Of a stretch of DNA of 64,000 bases, positions 44,848-55,853 are shown piece after piece. Where the stretch lies: the NCBI RefSeq assembly GCF_028554725.1, contig NC_071670.1:29816001-29880000 (forward strand). The letters run 5' to 3'. Under the pieces are notes generated by a model, which worked only from the letters and a program-made list of their open reading frames with translations, had not been told where the DNA came from and did not search any database. How positions within the stretch are numbered: position 1 is the stretch's first letter; every line of letters begins with the position of its first letter. The position numbers and the translations under genes were made by a program. This DNA is from Zeugodacus cucurbitae (taxonomy: Eukaryota; Arthropoda; Insecta; Diptera; Tephritidae).

Positions 44848-45971
44848 TGACTCTCGCAACAAAGTTGCTAAGAGCGTATTATAGTTTTGTTCTCATAACG
44901 GTTGTTTGTAACACCCAAAACTAAACGAGTTAGATATAGGGTTAGTTATATATACCAAAGTGATCAGAGCGACGAGACGAGTCAAAATCCGAATATCTGT
45001 ATGTCCGTCCGTCCGTCCGTGCAAGCTGTAACTTGAGTAAAAATTAAGATATATTGATGAAACTTCGTACACCATAGTTTCTTGGCACCATAGGAAGGTT
45101 GCTTTCGAAGATGGGCAAAACTGGACCACTGCCACGCCCTCAAAATGGCGAAAACCGAAAACACATCAAGTACTATAACTAAGCCATAAATAAAGCTATA
45201 GAAATAAAATTTGGTATGAAGGATCGCACTATGAAGGGGCATATTTGGATGTAATTTTTTTGGGGAAGTGGCCGTGTCCCCGCCCCCAAATAGGTTTTTT
45301 GTACATATCTCACAAACCAATAGAGCTATATAAACCGATCTTTCGGATAATAACCACGCCCACCTCCCATACAAAGTTTAGGTTGAAAATTACTAAAAAT
45401 GAGTTAACTCAATAAAGAAACACGTCAGAAACACTAAATTTAACATAAGAAATACCAGAAAGAAGCTTCGCTCAATTTTTTTTACAAAATTGAAAATGGG
45501 CGTGGCTTCGCCTACTTATGGGTCAAAAACCATATCTCAGGAACTACTCGACAGATTTCAATGAAATTCGGTACATAATATTTTCTTGACACCCTGAAAA
45601 TTGATAAAATCGGTTCACAACTGCGACAACTTCCCATATAACTCTCAGATATCTTAATTTAATTCAGAGGAAATCTTTTTCTTCTAATAGTGTGTCTCTG
45701 TATCATAACTTCTAACTTCTAGCTCTCATATAGCTAATTATAGGATTTTCAAAAATACGAAGCGCTTAATAGCTTATAAATCGGTTAATATATGAAATAT
45801 CTTAACCAAATTAAATGAGCATATAATCTTAGATGTAATGTAAGTTGGTGACGAAAATGAGTTCAATCGGCTCAGGCTTTACCTCAGCCTATATACCATA
45901 TATGATGATTTTTGTTTTTCTATTGGACTTTATACCGTCGAATTGTGTGTTATCTTAATAAAAATATAGCA
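44848..45971 (-). mobile_element. GTCY element, nearly full length
   Basis: Hairpin end CTCTCGCAACAAAGTTGC at 44851, array GTCCGTCCGTCCGTCCG at 45004, and body in the usual order to TTATCTTAATAAAAATATAG. The final inverted terminus (after AGCAA at 45971) is missing where Jockey-type sequence starts. Confidence 0.85.
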
Positions 45972-46865
45972 ACGTCTTATTAATCTGAAAGGACGGCAGC
46001 TGTACTACACTATTATAAATAAGCACAATAACCTTGATATAATATCTCCTGGTAAGCCGACATTCTTGCCCAGTGATAGAAACAAAATACCAGACTTAAT
46101 AGATTTTGTTGTAGTCAAAAATATAGATAGATCGCTAATAACAGCAGATACATGTACTGACTTATCTTCTGATCATTCTCCTGTACTAATAAAGTTATGC
46201 GAACAGCCCATGATAGTTGAGCCGAAAGTTTCTCTAACAACTCATAAAACAAACTGGTTGAAATATAGAAAATATATCAGTAGCCACATTAACATAGATT
46301 TAAGAATAAATACAGGAAGATATATTGATAACAGTAAAGAAGAATTTAATGATGTAGTAACTAATACAGCTGTCTTGGCAACATCAAAAAGAAACATTAA
46401 GGTTTTAGAAACGTGACTAATATTGAAATAGAAAAGCTTGTGAACGAAAAAAGGCGAGCTAGACGCGAATGGCAGATACATTGCTCTCCTTCTACTCAGC
46501 TTCAACTGAAATCTGCTGTACGTAAATTAAAAAAAGCGCTTAAACGCGAGGAAGAATACAGCACTGAAAATTATATAAAGAAACTGTGTCCAAATTCTAC
46601 CAAGCAAAACTCTCTTTGGAAAGCCCAAAAGTCTTTTAAGCCACCGCACAATGGGACAGAATGCGTTTTTTTTTTTGGCATAAACTCTAAAAACTTACTC
46701 AGTGCCTTGGAATTCGGTACAGATACTAAACAACGCATATAAATATGAAAAATAAAAAATAAACCCGATGACACACCCCCTACCTCCAAAAGAGGCAGTA
46801 CCCTTATGGAATCAAAGCTTAATTTCAAAAAAATACATTAATAATTGATTGATTTTGCTTTAACT

Positions 46866-47714
46866 TCATTCCATATCTTCATTTACATCTAAATCAATTG
46901 AATAATCATTAAATATATCCAAATCTGCCATTTCGTCATCATCAGAAAATCTATCTTCATCTTCATCAGTTGGTGCTTCTGGTGAAATTGCAATTTCCGG
47001 AGCTTCCAAAAGCGCCACCACTTCTTGCGGGAGCAAACTTGATATAAGAGGATCTGAGGAATCCATAGATCTATGAAAAACATCGGACAAATTATATGCT
47101 CTGCTACTTTTTCGGGCATGTGCATTTCTATCCTTCTTATAGAACTTATTTCGAGCCTCGGCCGCATTTTCTCCAAGACAACCGACAGGAACTACTGAAG
47201 CTCTTATTATCTCTGAACAATGGCTGTGGACGGTTGCTGATGAGCATTCCTTTAAAACATACGCCATGTCGCTTTTATTTGATTTTTTTGCTGAAACTGC
47301 AGCAGCATGAACAAGAAGTTGGGTGTTGTGCTCCCGCTCTGTTGATAGTTCAAAGGCCAATTTACGTTTCAAACGTTGACTACCTTCATCATAATTTAAA
47401 TGTGGACGTCCTAGTTTGCTGGCAGAAGCACTCTTCCAATCTTTGTTTTCAACTACCAATGTCATTTTCGACGCAAGCCATTCAGAATGTTTTTCTTTGA
47501 ATCTGCTCAACAGTTTGTTGCAATTTGGTAAATGCTTTCTAATAAAGCTACAAAAATTTACAACTTTCTTTTTTATTTCTATGTTTTTGTCTTCTTTTAA
47601 CGTGTCTCCATTAATTTTTTTATAAATGTAGTTCAAAATACTGTCATCTTTTCGATCATTTGATTCCCATATTTGCAGAAATTCTTCATGGGAGAATTCA
47701 TATTTTTCTTAAAA
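46866..47714 (-). CDS. Uncharacterised transposon-encoded protein with acidic C-terminal tail
   Basis: The frame is open for 283 codons leftward from 47714 (EKYEFSHEEFLQIWESNDRK) to a stop at 46866, with no in-frame ATG near its head. The sequence just upstream, TTTTTTTAAG|AAAAATATG on the minus strand, looks like a splice acceptor, so this is probably a second exon. Features in order: a Lys-rich N-terminal region, SKLGRPHLNYDEGSQRLKRK (a GRP..Y motif with basic residues, possibly DNA-binding), LLVHAAAVSAKKSNKSDMAY, VLKECSSATVH, EARNKFYKKDRNAHARKSSR (basic), SSDPLISSLLP, and a strongly acidic tail (PTDEDEDRFSDDDEMADLDI). I think similar blocks recur in uncharacterised multi-copy arthropod proteins (memory only). 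No DDE motif can be assigned. It lies wholly within the TIR element at 46646-49390. Confidence 0.55.
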
Positions 47715-47866
47715 AAACCAATTTTCGAAAAAACTAGCAAAAATGAGCAAATAATTTGTATAACACATTTAAGAAGACATAATCACAATACAATTGGAAC
47801 AGGTTTTGAGCAGAAGGCAGCGAAAGCCAAGAAGTTTTACTTCACGGAACACAAATATTTGTTAAT

Positions 47867-48009
47867 TTATATGGAAGTATGAATACACAATAGACAATTA
47901 TACACACATTTTCTTTTTACAATATGCATTTACATACCTTGTCGATTGATTTCCATGATTTAAAAATAAAGTTTTTGGTTCACTTAAAATTTCACAGCCG
48001 ATTTACTTG
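47867..48009 (+). repeat. 143-bp direct repeat, left copy (flanks inserted segment)
   Basis: TTATATGGAAGTATGAATAC through CACAGCCGATTTACTTG is repeated without visible difference at 49027-49169. The two copies bracket the inserted 1-kb segment exactly, as an over-long target-site duplication would. Confidence 0.95.
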
Positions 48010-49022
48010 AAGGAAATTTGTATGAAATTTAACTTCTATTGCCAATTCAAAAACTCGAGTTGTGGAGAACTTCAAATTATGGAAAACAAGTAAGGAAAGG
48101 CCAAGTTCGGGTGCAACCGAACTTTTTATACTCTCGCAATTAATTGATGTAATTTTAATAAGACAAAACACAATTTGACCCACATATTCTACATAAAGTC
48201 TAATAGAGTAAAGAAAATCATTATATACACTGTGCGTCATCAGGATAGCGCCCCCAAGCATGCTTAGTTAATACCAAATATTATCCATAGTATTTGGGTT
48301 TGAGCAACACAAACATACGCTAAACAATTTGCCTCAAAATAAAGTAATGAATTACAAACCAAAACCAAAATTGCATCATCGGGATAGCGCCTCCTACGCT
48401 AACTTCATTATTTTAGTTTATTTCAATTAAAACGAGAAATCCAATTTTTCAAATTCCTTAACCACACTTTTTGTATTATTACTATTATTCGTATTACTAT
48501 TATTTTTTCATCAATTTTGACAGAGAAGTCATGATAATTTGAAGCATTGTATATGCCTACAGGTTTATACAATGATTTTGAGCTTCTCTTAGTATACACC
48601 GCCCGCCTGCTTCCGTAAATCGACGATTATTGCCACAAGTTTCTTTATTTCGAAGAAAACTGAAAATTATTTTTCGACTCCTTCTCACTTTTTCTGCAAT
48701 TTTATGTAAAAAAAGTCCGAACAGTTTCGATTTTGGACACAGATAAAACAATACGTCTTCCCAAATTGTACAACAATTTGAAAAAAGTAATCAATTAAGC
48801 ACCACTAAAAAATTGAGGCTTGTGGTTTCCAAATTATGCGGAATAATTATTATTGCATTTGGGGGCGCTAAATTTGCCAATTTTTGAACTGTTTTGGTTT
48901 TTAATTCATTAAAAATGTATAATGAATCGTATTGTGTCTTTTTTTATAGCATATTTTGAGGCACATTGTATAAAGTATATCAAAAACATATTTGTAAACA
49001 AAAACCCAAATACTATGGAAAA
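48009..49022 (+). repeat. Near-identical copy of segment 42711-43725
   Basis: About 1,014 bases match 42711-43725. I see only two differences: C/G at the position equivalent to 43326 and one G fewer in the G-run equivalent to 43563-43568. The copied segment starts inside the Tigger-like MITE, includes the GTCY terminus (ACAAGTAAGG at 48086) and stops inside the Tc1-like MITE short of its right TIR. Its ends therefore coincide with no transposon end. Confidence 0.95.
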
Positions 49023-49026
49023 ATTG

Positions 49027-49169
49027 TTATATGGAAGTATGAATACACAATAGACAATTATACACACATTTTCTTTTTACAATATGCATTTACATACCTT
49101 GTCGATTGATTTCCATGATTTAAAAATAAAGTTTTTGGTTCACTTAAAATTTCACAGCCGATTTACTTG
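49027..49169 (+). repeat. 143-bp direct repeat, right copy
   Basis: Second copy of 47867-48009. Beyond it the TIR transposon continues with CAAGCTTTAAATTGCATG. Confidence 0.95.
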
Positions 49170-50692
49170 CAAGCTTTAAATTGCATGTATCAAAACATAA
49201 ATAAGCAGTTACAATCAGCTGACTTTGAAAGCGCGCCAAAAATGTAGAGATGCGAACAGGCTGTTTTATTGTTACTTTTAGATATATATGGATAATCTAC
49301 TAATAGAAAAATAACTTACTTTACAGGAATAGATATGTATATAAAAATTTTGACTTTATGCCAAAAAAATGGCGTTCTGTCCCATTGTGCACCGGTAGAT
49401 TCCAACATGCCTATAAGACAGTCAAATGGTAATTGGGCACGAAGTGACGAAGATAAGGCAAATTGTTTTGCAAATCACCTAGAAAAGGTATTTCAATCAA
49501 ATTGCCCAAAGAACAATTTTAAGTTGCCAATCATCCACAATACCGCAAACGAGTCGCTTGGGTCTATTAAGACTTCAACTACTGAAATTGTTAATATTAC
49601 TCCAAAAATGCTAATTGAGTTATCAAATATTGCTTTAACAGTGCTCTCCTTGCTCTTTAATGCAATTTTTAGTTTCGGATACTATCCTATTTCATGGAAA
49701 AAGTCGCAGGTAATCATGATAGATAAACCGGGGAAAGACCTGACACAGCCGTCTTTATACAGACCAATCAGTCTTCTACTCTGTCTTTCTAAAATATTTG
49801 AAAAAGTGTTACTATCAAAGATGTTTCCTTCATGAAAATAATGTAATACCAACGCACCAATTCGGTTTTCGTGCAAAACATGGCACTGTAGAGCAAGTAA
49901 ATCGAATAACTAACGAAATTAGGAAGGCAATCGAACATAGAGAGTACTGTTCTGCTATATTTCTAGATGTGGCTCTGGCGTTTGATAAAGTGTGGCATGA
50001 AGGACTTTTGTATAAGATTAAAAAAAGTTTACCTTTCCAATTGCATAAAACCTTGGAGTGCTATTTAAAAAATATAAAATTTGCTGTAAAAGTAGGTGAT
50101 TTTATATCTGATGAACGTTAAATAAGGGCTGGAGTACCACAGGGCAGTGTTTTAGGCCCAACTCTGTACATCATATATACAGCTGATCTTTCAACTGCCA
50201 ATAATGTTTTGACATCAACTTTTGCGGATGACACAGCTTTAGTGAGTCGTAACTAATGCCCCATTATAGCATCAAGAATATTAGCGAAGCACTTAAGTTC
50301 TGTCGAAGAATGGCTAGCAAACTGGCGTATAAATGTAAATGAACAAAAGTGCAAGCATGTTACATTTTCCTTAAGACCAAAAATGTGCCCGGCAGTAAAA
50401 ATGAACAATATTTTGGTGCCCCAAGCGAATGAAGTTACCTATCTTGGTATTCACCTAGATAGAAGGCTTACGGGGAGAAAACATATATCTAGTAAAATAA
50501 CGTGCATGAAGATAAGAGCTGCAAATTTAAATTGGCTTTTAAATAAAAACTCTAAACTTACCTTAGACAACAAAGTGCTTTTATACAATGCGGTCATAAA
50601 GCCGATTTGGATGTATGGCATTCAACTGTGGGGTACGACCTGTGCAACTAATATTGATATAATACAAAGGTTCCAATCGAAAATGCTTAGGC

Positions 50693-51940
50693 ATTGAATA
50701 CTACACGAAGCTTGGTCGTAGTACTTTGTGGACGAAGTATGTAATGATGTGAAATTATGTAATGTGAACTATCAAAATCGAAATTTGGTAAGGTATGCCC
50801 AAGTTCTATGTATTCTTTAATGAAATTTGCATACATATCCTTTAATAAGTTATTGTATAGGTGAAGCCTTAAATGGCAAGCGAACTTGTACACGTCCATC
50901 GTCTTTCACATGAACGTTTTGAACGAAATGCTGTTCGCATAAACTTTCTTCCTCGGATAATGTTGATGTCTTTTTGGTGAAATTTAAAATTTGATATTTT
51001 TCGATTTCCCAAAAACGTTGAAGAATCAAATAGAGATTAGGTGAGTTTGAGTTTAGTGTGATATTACAATTAGATGGGCGAGAAGTTGAAAGTGTTTCAA
51101 AATTACCACCGACAATCCATCCTAGTTTGCTGTTTTGAAGGCAAGGTAAACATTTACCAAGCGACATTGTGCCATCTAGAAGGCACTCAAAAAAAAAAAA
51201 TTCTGCATTAAGCAATAATTCAATCTCTTGCGGTTTGTAAAAATAAGGATCTGCTAAATGAATATCTTCAGGAAGATGTTAATAAATTCACCAGCTATGT
51301 GTGTTGAAATTTGTTTAGTTATGGCGAATTGCGATACATAAGTAAAATCTCCTAGACGAGATTTGATTGTAACATTTACTGAACGATTATCTGAAATATC
51401 AAAGATTTCCTGATGGTATAAAAACCTTTTAAGCTGCAACCGCTTTGCTGTTTCTTCAGTGGTGAAGTTTAATTCCGAAAATGAACCCAATAAAGCGTGA
51501 ACTGGTTGCATTATTCCAAATTTATCTTGTAAGTAAGTTATGTATAGCTGTAGGTAAAATCGCTCGTCGGTGTGTGCGGTTATGTACAATTGTTTACATT
51601 GTGTTCTGCATTGTTGCAATAAAACCTACTTGATATTGAGTTGACGAAGGAATTGCAGTTTTCTTACCGTATACTTTACCATCTCGCTGTGTTATCTTTG
51701 CGTTTTCCCCTTTGGAAAGTGTCTCCAAGTACTGTGAGTGCCGATTCAACCATCATTCGTCCCATGATGGCAAGTTGTCAAACTCTTGCTTTTGGTTATA
51801 AACTGTTTTCGAATCGGAATCAATTTTGGTTAAAACGATATGAATTAGCATTGAATTCATTATATCACTTTCTGAGCCCAACGAGAGTAATGAGCCTCGG
51901 AGTGCTGCAACAGCGTCGATAATATTAGGTCTACAACTTT
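50693..51940 (-). pseudogene. BEL/Pao retrotransposon fragment: protease and start of reverse transcriptase
   Basis: Leftward, a degraded gag-end region (about 51920-51640) is followed by the protease region at 51619-51254 (VHALLGSFSELNFTTEETAK, RLQLKRF). Here the active-site Asp of the family's ALLDSGSQ is Gly, so the protease is dead. After a break come PCLQNSKLGWIVGG, RFWEIEKY, ESLCEQHFVQNVHV and DGRVQVRLPF, then HLRLHLYNNLLK, KEYIELGHTLPNFDF and ILRPQSTTTKLRVVFNA at the start of RT. The RT core is absent, and the copy is cut at 50693 against the Jockey-type LINE. Confidence 0.85.
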
Positions 51941-52235
51941 ATTTCCGCCGTTTTTTTTTTTTAACACCACTAAGGCAGATGTACGACATATTTAAGAGAC
52001 GTTCCGCATTTACCGCATTTCTCAAAAAAATATTTACAATTATTTTGATATCACTAATTAATAGTCGCTAGTATTCAATTCATATTTGTTAATTTCGAGT
52101 GTACCGATTTTATTAGTCACTAATATATCCACTCTTTGTGTTTTTAGATAAATCCATTTCACAGTAGTCGGGTCAAGATATTCGATTTTCGAATTTAGCC
52201 TTACTCTTAAAAAGTTTCAACTTGCTATGCTCTAG
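51941..52235. other. Short spacer, nothing recognised
   Basis: Contains a T-run at about 51950 and no recognisable feature. BEL LTR sequence might be expected here but is not identifiable. Confidence 0.35.
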
Positions 52236-53329
52236 TTATACTCTCGCAACATGTTGCACAAAGTATTATAGTTTTGTTCACATAACAGTTGTTTGTAACA
52301 CCCAAAACTAAACGAGTTAGATATGGGGTTATAAATATTAAAATGATCAGTGTGACGAGTAAAGTTCATATCCGGATGTCTTGGCACCATAAGAAGTTCG
52401 AAGATGGGCGTAATCGTACCACTGCCACGACCACAAAATGGCGAAAACCGAAAACACATAAAGTACCATAACTTAGCCATAAATAAAGCTATGGGAGTTG
52501 ATATGAAGGATCGCACTATGAAGGGGCATATGTGGATGTAATTTTTTTGGGGAAGTGGGCGTGGTCCCGCCACCTACTAATTTGTTTGTACATACTAAAG
52601 CTATTTCAAGGAAACTTTCTAGAGTCTTTCTTTTAGGTACTACCTTACACAGTAAAATGGAGGAAATCGGATTAAAACCACGCCGACCTCCCATAAAAAG
52701 GTTATGTTGAAAACTACTACACCAGAAACCTTAAATTTCATTATAAATATGGTACAGAAGAACTGCACTCAAAATTATACACAAAATTTTAAATGGGCAT
52801 GGTTCCGCCCACTTATGGGTCAAAAACCATATCTCCGAAACGATTCGACCAATTTCAATGAAATTCAGTTCATATCTTAGCTTTCCAATGATATGTTGTG
52901 AAAATAGTCCAAATCGGATCACAACAACGCCTACTTCCCATATACCAGAACTCTGAAGTCGGTCTGACTAGTTTACTTTACAATATATAAAGTAAGCACT
53001 AGTGAAGATATCGGTGCAGAACTTTGCACATTCTAAAAATCGCCGAAATCGGTCCATAAGTGTTCAAGACCCTATATATCGAATAAGAGGACCTCGGTGC
53101 TTCTAACAAATCTTTTACAGAAAATATAGGTAAGTTTCTCAGATATTTTGAAGAAATTCAGAGGAAATATTTTTCTTCTAATAATATGTCTCCGTCCCAA
53201 ATATGAGTGCAATCCGGTCATAACTTCCACTATCTCTCATACACTTAATATTAGGGTTTTCAAACTTTCAATGGACTTTATACAATATATATGTATGCCG
53301 AATATGTGAGTCAAATTGTTTGTTATATT

Positions 53330-55723
53330 GTATGTATGTGATTGGCGTTGCAACCGTTTAGCCGGTTATAGCCGAATCGACGATAGTGCGCCACCTGTCT
53401 CTCTCCTTCGCAGTTCGGCGCCAGTTGGAGATCCCAAGTGTAACCAGGTCGCTCTCCACCTGGTCCCTCCAACGGAGTGGAGGCCTTCCCCTTCCTCGGC
53501 TTCCTCCGGCGGGTACTGCATCGAACACTTTCAGGGCTGGAGTGTTTTCGTCCATTCGGACAACATGACCTAGCCAGCGTAGCCGCTGTCTTTTTATTCG
53601 CTGAACTATGTCAATGTCGTCGTATAACTCGTACAGCTCATCGTTCCATCGTCTGCGGTATTCGCCGTTGCCAATGTTCTGAGGACCATAAATCTTGCGC
53701 AAAATTTTCCTCTCGAAAACTCCTAGTGTCGTCTCATCTGATGTTGACATCGTCCAAGCTTCTGCACCGTAAAGCAGGACGGGAATGATAAGCGACTTGT
53801 AGAGCTTGATTTTGGTTCGTCGAGAGAGGACTTTACTGTTCAATTGCCTACTCAGTCCAAAGTAGCACCTGTTGGCAAGAGTTATTCTGCGCTGGATTTC
53901 GAGGCTGACATTGTTCGTGTTGTTGATGCTGGTTCCCAGGTATACGAAATTATCTACGACCTCGAAGTTATGACTGTCAACAGTGACGTGGGAGCCGAGA
54001 CGCGAATGCGCCGACTGTTTGTTTGATGACAGGAGATATTTCGTCTTGTCCTCATTCACCTCCAGACCCATTCGCTTCGCCTCCTTATCCATGCGGGAAA
54101 AAGCAGAACAAACGGCGCGGTTGTTGCTTCCGATGATATCAATATCATCGGCGTACGCCAGGAGCTGTACACTCTTGTAGAAGATTGTACCTTCTCGGTT
54201 TAGCTCTGCAGCTCTTATAATTTTTTCCAGCATCAGGTTAAAGAAGTCGCACGATAGTGAGTCACCTTGTCTGAAACCTCGTTTGGTATCGAACGGCTCG
54301 GAGAGGTCCTTCCCAATCATGACGGAGCTTTTGGTGTTGCTCAACGTCAATTTACACAGCCGTATTAGTTTTGCGGGGATACCAAATTCAGACATCGCGG
54401 CGTAAAGGCAGCTCCTTTTCGTGCTGTCGAAAGCAGCTTTAAAATCGACAAAAAGGTGGTGTGTGTCGATCCTCTTTTCTCGGGTCTTTTCCAAGATTTG
54501 GCGCATGGTGAATATCTGGTCAGTTGTCGATTTTCCAGGTCTAAAGCCACACTGATAAGGTCCAATCAGTTTGTTGACGGTGGGCTTTAGTCTTTCACAC
54601 AGTACGCTCGATAGAACCTTGTATGCGATATTTAGGAGACTGATCCCACGGTAATTGGCGCAGATTGTGGGATCTCCCTTTTTATGGATTGGGCAGAGCA
54701 CACTGAGATTCCAATCGTCAGGCATGCTTTCTTCCGACCATATTCTGCAAAGAAGCTGATGCATGCACCTTATCAGTTCTTCGCCGCCGTATTTGAATAG
54801 TTCTGCCGGTAATCTATCGGCCCCCGCTGCTTTGTTGTTCTTCAAGCGGGTAATTGCTATTCGAATTTCTTCATGGTCGGGTAATGGAACATCTGTTCCA
54901 TCGTCATCGATTGGGGGATCGGGTTCGCCATCTCCTGGTGTTGTACTCTCACTGCCATTCAGCAGGTCGGAGAAGTGTTCCCTCCATAATCCCAGTATGC
55001 CCTGGACATCGGTTACCAGATTACCACCTTGGTCTCTACATGAGGATGCTCCGGTCTTGAAACCTTCGTTAAGTCGCTTCATTTTTTCATAAAATTTTCG
55101 AGCATTCCCTCTGTCTGCCAGCTTCTCAAGCTCTTCGTACTCACGCATTTCGGCCTCTTTCTTTTTTTGTCTGCAAATGCGTCTCGCTTCCCTCTTCAGC
55201 TCTCGGTATCTATCCCATCCCGCACGTGTTGTGGTCGTTTGCAATGTTGCGAGGTAGGCAGTCTGTTTTCTCTCCGCTGCGAGACGGCACTCCTCATCGT
55301 ACCAGCTTGTTTTTTGTCGTTGCCGAAAACCAATTGTTTCGGCTGCAGCGGTACGCAGTGAGTTTGAGATGCCGTTCCACAGTTCCCTTATACCGAGATG
55401 CTGATGAGTGCTCTCAGAGAGCAGGAGTGCAAGTCGAGTAGAGTATTTCGTGGCTGTCTGTTGCGATTGCAGCTTTTCGACGTCGAACCTTCCGTGTGTT
55501 TGTTGACGGGCATTCTTTGCTGCACAGAGGCGGGTGCGTATCTTCGCTGCGACCAGATAATGGTCCGAGTCTATATTTGGTCCTCGGAGCGTACGCACGT
55601 CTAAAACACAGGAGACATGTCTTCCGTCTATCACAACGTGATCGATTTGGTTCCGCGTGTTTCGATCAGGAGACAGCCAAGTAGCTTGATGTATTTTCTT
55701 ATGCTGGAATCTGGTACTACATA
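53330..55723 (-). mobile_element. RTE-like LINE, 5'-truncated, long open frame, target duplication TTATATT
   Basis: Lies between TTATATT (53323-53329) and TTATATT (55724-55730). The 3' end is at the left: after the stop the element ends AACGGTTGCAACGCCAATCA with a CATACATACA tail. The 5' end is cut inside the endonuclease. It is one of two long copies of the family in the window. Confidence 0.85.
53358..55723 (-). CDS. RTE-like LINE ORF: end of endonuclease and full reverse transcriptase
   Basis: About 785 LINE codons without a stop. The endonuclease remainder has NQIDHVVIDGRHV and the SDH box (NIDSDHYLVAAKIR). A coiled linker follows (RELKREARRICRQKKKEAEM), then RT: HKKGDPTICANYRGISLLNI, GPYQCGFRPGKSTTDQIF, FVDFKAAFDSTKR (first Asp), GFRQGDSLSCDFFNL and LLAYADDIDIIGS (YADD). 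The C-terminal domain contains LLYGAEAWTMSTSDET, RLRWLGHVVRMDENTP and GGSRGRGRPPLRW. RT acts by target-primed reverse transcription after endonuclease nicking. The endonuclease N-terminus, including GDFNARVG, is lost, so this copy is not autonomous although RT residues look intact. The frame continues about 18 codons into GTCY sequence at its head, which is a chance fusion. Confidence 0.85.
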
Positions 55724-55853
55724 TTATATTAATAAATTTAAATGAATAAGTTGCGAGAGTATCAAATGTCGGTGACACCCGAACTTAGCCCATCCTTGGT
55801 TTTCTATTTTTTTCTTAGTATGGTTCTGTTATTGTTTCTATATTTTTATACTT

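Larger units (their letters stand above)
46646..49390. mobile_element. TIR DNA transposon of unassigned superfamily, 3-bp target duplication (ACC), inserted in the LINE
   Basis: The ends are inverted repeats: left GCACAATGGGACAGAATGCG, T11, GGCATAAA (46646-46684); right, on the opposite strand, GCACAATGGGACAGAACGCC, AT7, GGCATAAA (49390-49355). ACC lies on both sides (46643-46645 and 49391-49393). Deleting the element plus one ACC restores the LINE frame (KPP followed by VDSN). The interior holds a 283-codon minus-strand ORF and a secondary 1-kb insertion with a 143-bp duplication. Without that insertion the element is about 1.59 kb. Three-base target duplications occur in CACTA, Harbinger-like and Zator-type elements, but the ends match none that I know, so it stays unassigned. 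Confidence 0.85.
45972..50692 (+). pseudogene. Jockey-type LINE, EN end and RT, split by a TIR transposon
   Basis: Left part 45972-46642: KGRQLYY, IISPGKPTFLPSDRNKIPDL, STDLSSDHSPVLI (SDHxP of the endonuclease) and a lysine-rich linker to SLWKAQKSFKPP. Right part 49394-50692: VDSNMPIRQSNGNWARSDED, KANCFANHLEKVFQ, SWKKSQVIMIDKPGKD, YRPISLLLCLSKIFEKVL, HQFGFRAKHGTVEQV, FLDVALAFDKVWHEGL, AGVPQGSVLGPTLY, TFADDTALVS (catalytic FADD at 50221) and VTYLGIHLDRRLTG. Breaks: a frameshift at about 49826, TAA at 50119 before IRAGVPQG, a stop after VSRN, and a stop after KMLRH. The 5' and 3' ends are missing: a GTCY element bounds the left and BEL sequence the right. Domain order is collinear and in frame across the insertion. 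Confidence 0.85.
52236..55798 (-). mobile_element. GTCY element split by an RTE-like LINE insertion
   Basis: The hairpin end TTATACTCTCGCAACATGTT is at 52236 and the body runs to TCAAATTGTTTGTTATATT at 53329. The terminal part resumes at 55724 (TTATATTAATAAATTTAAAT, AAGTTGCGAGAGT, CACCCGAACTTAGCCCATCC). The GTCY array is deleted in this copy (AAGTTCATATCCGGATGTCT directly follows the core). The LINE between is flanked by TTATATT. Confidence 0.85.

Noticed and set aside
54763..55092. Plus-strand frames opposite the LINE ORF (also 62739-63068, 63440-63772)
   Set aside because: Antisense of conserved RT/EN coding sequence; present in both LINE copies only because the sense frame is conserved.
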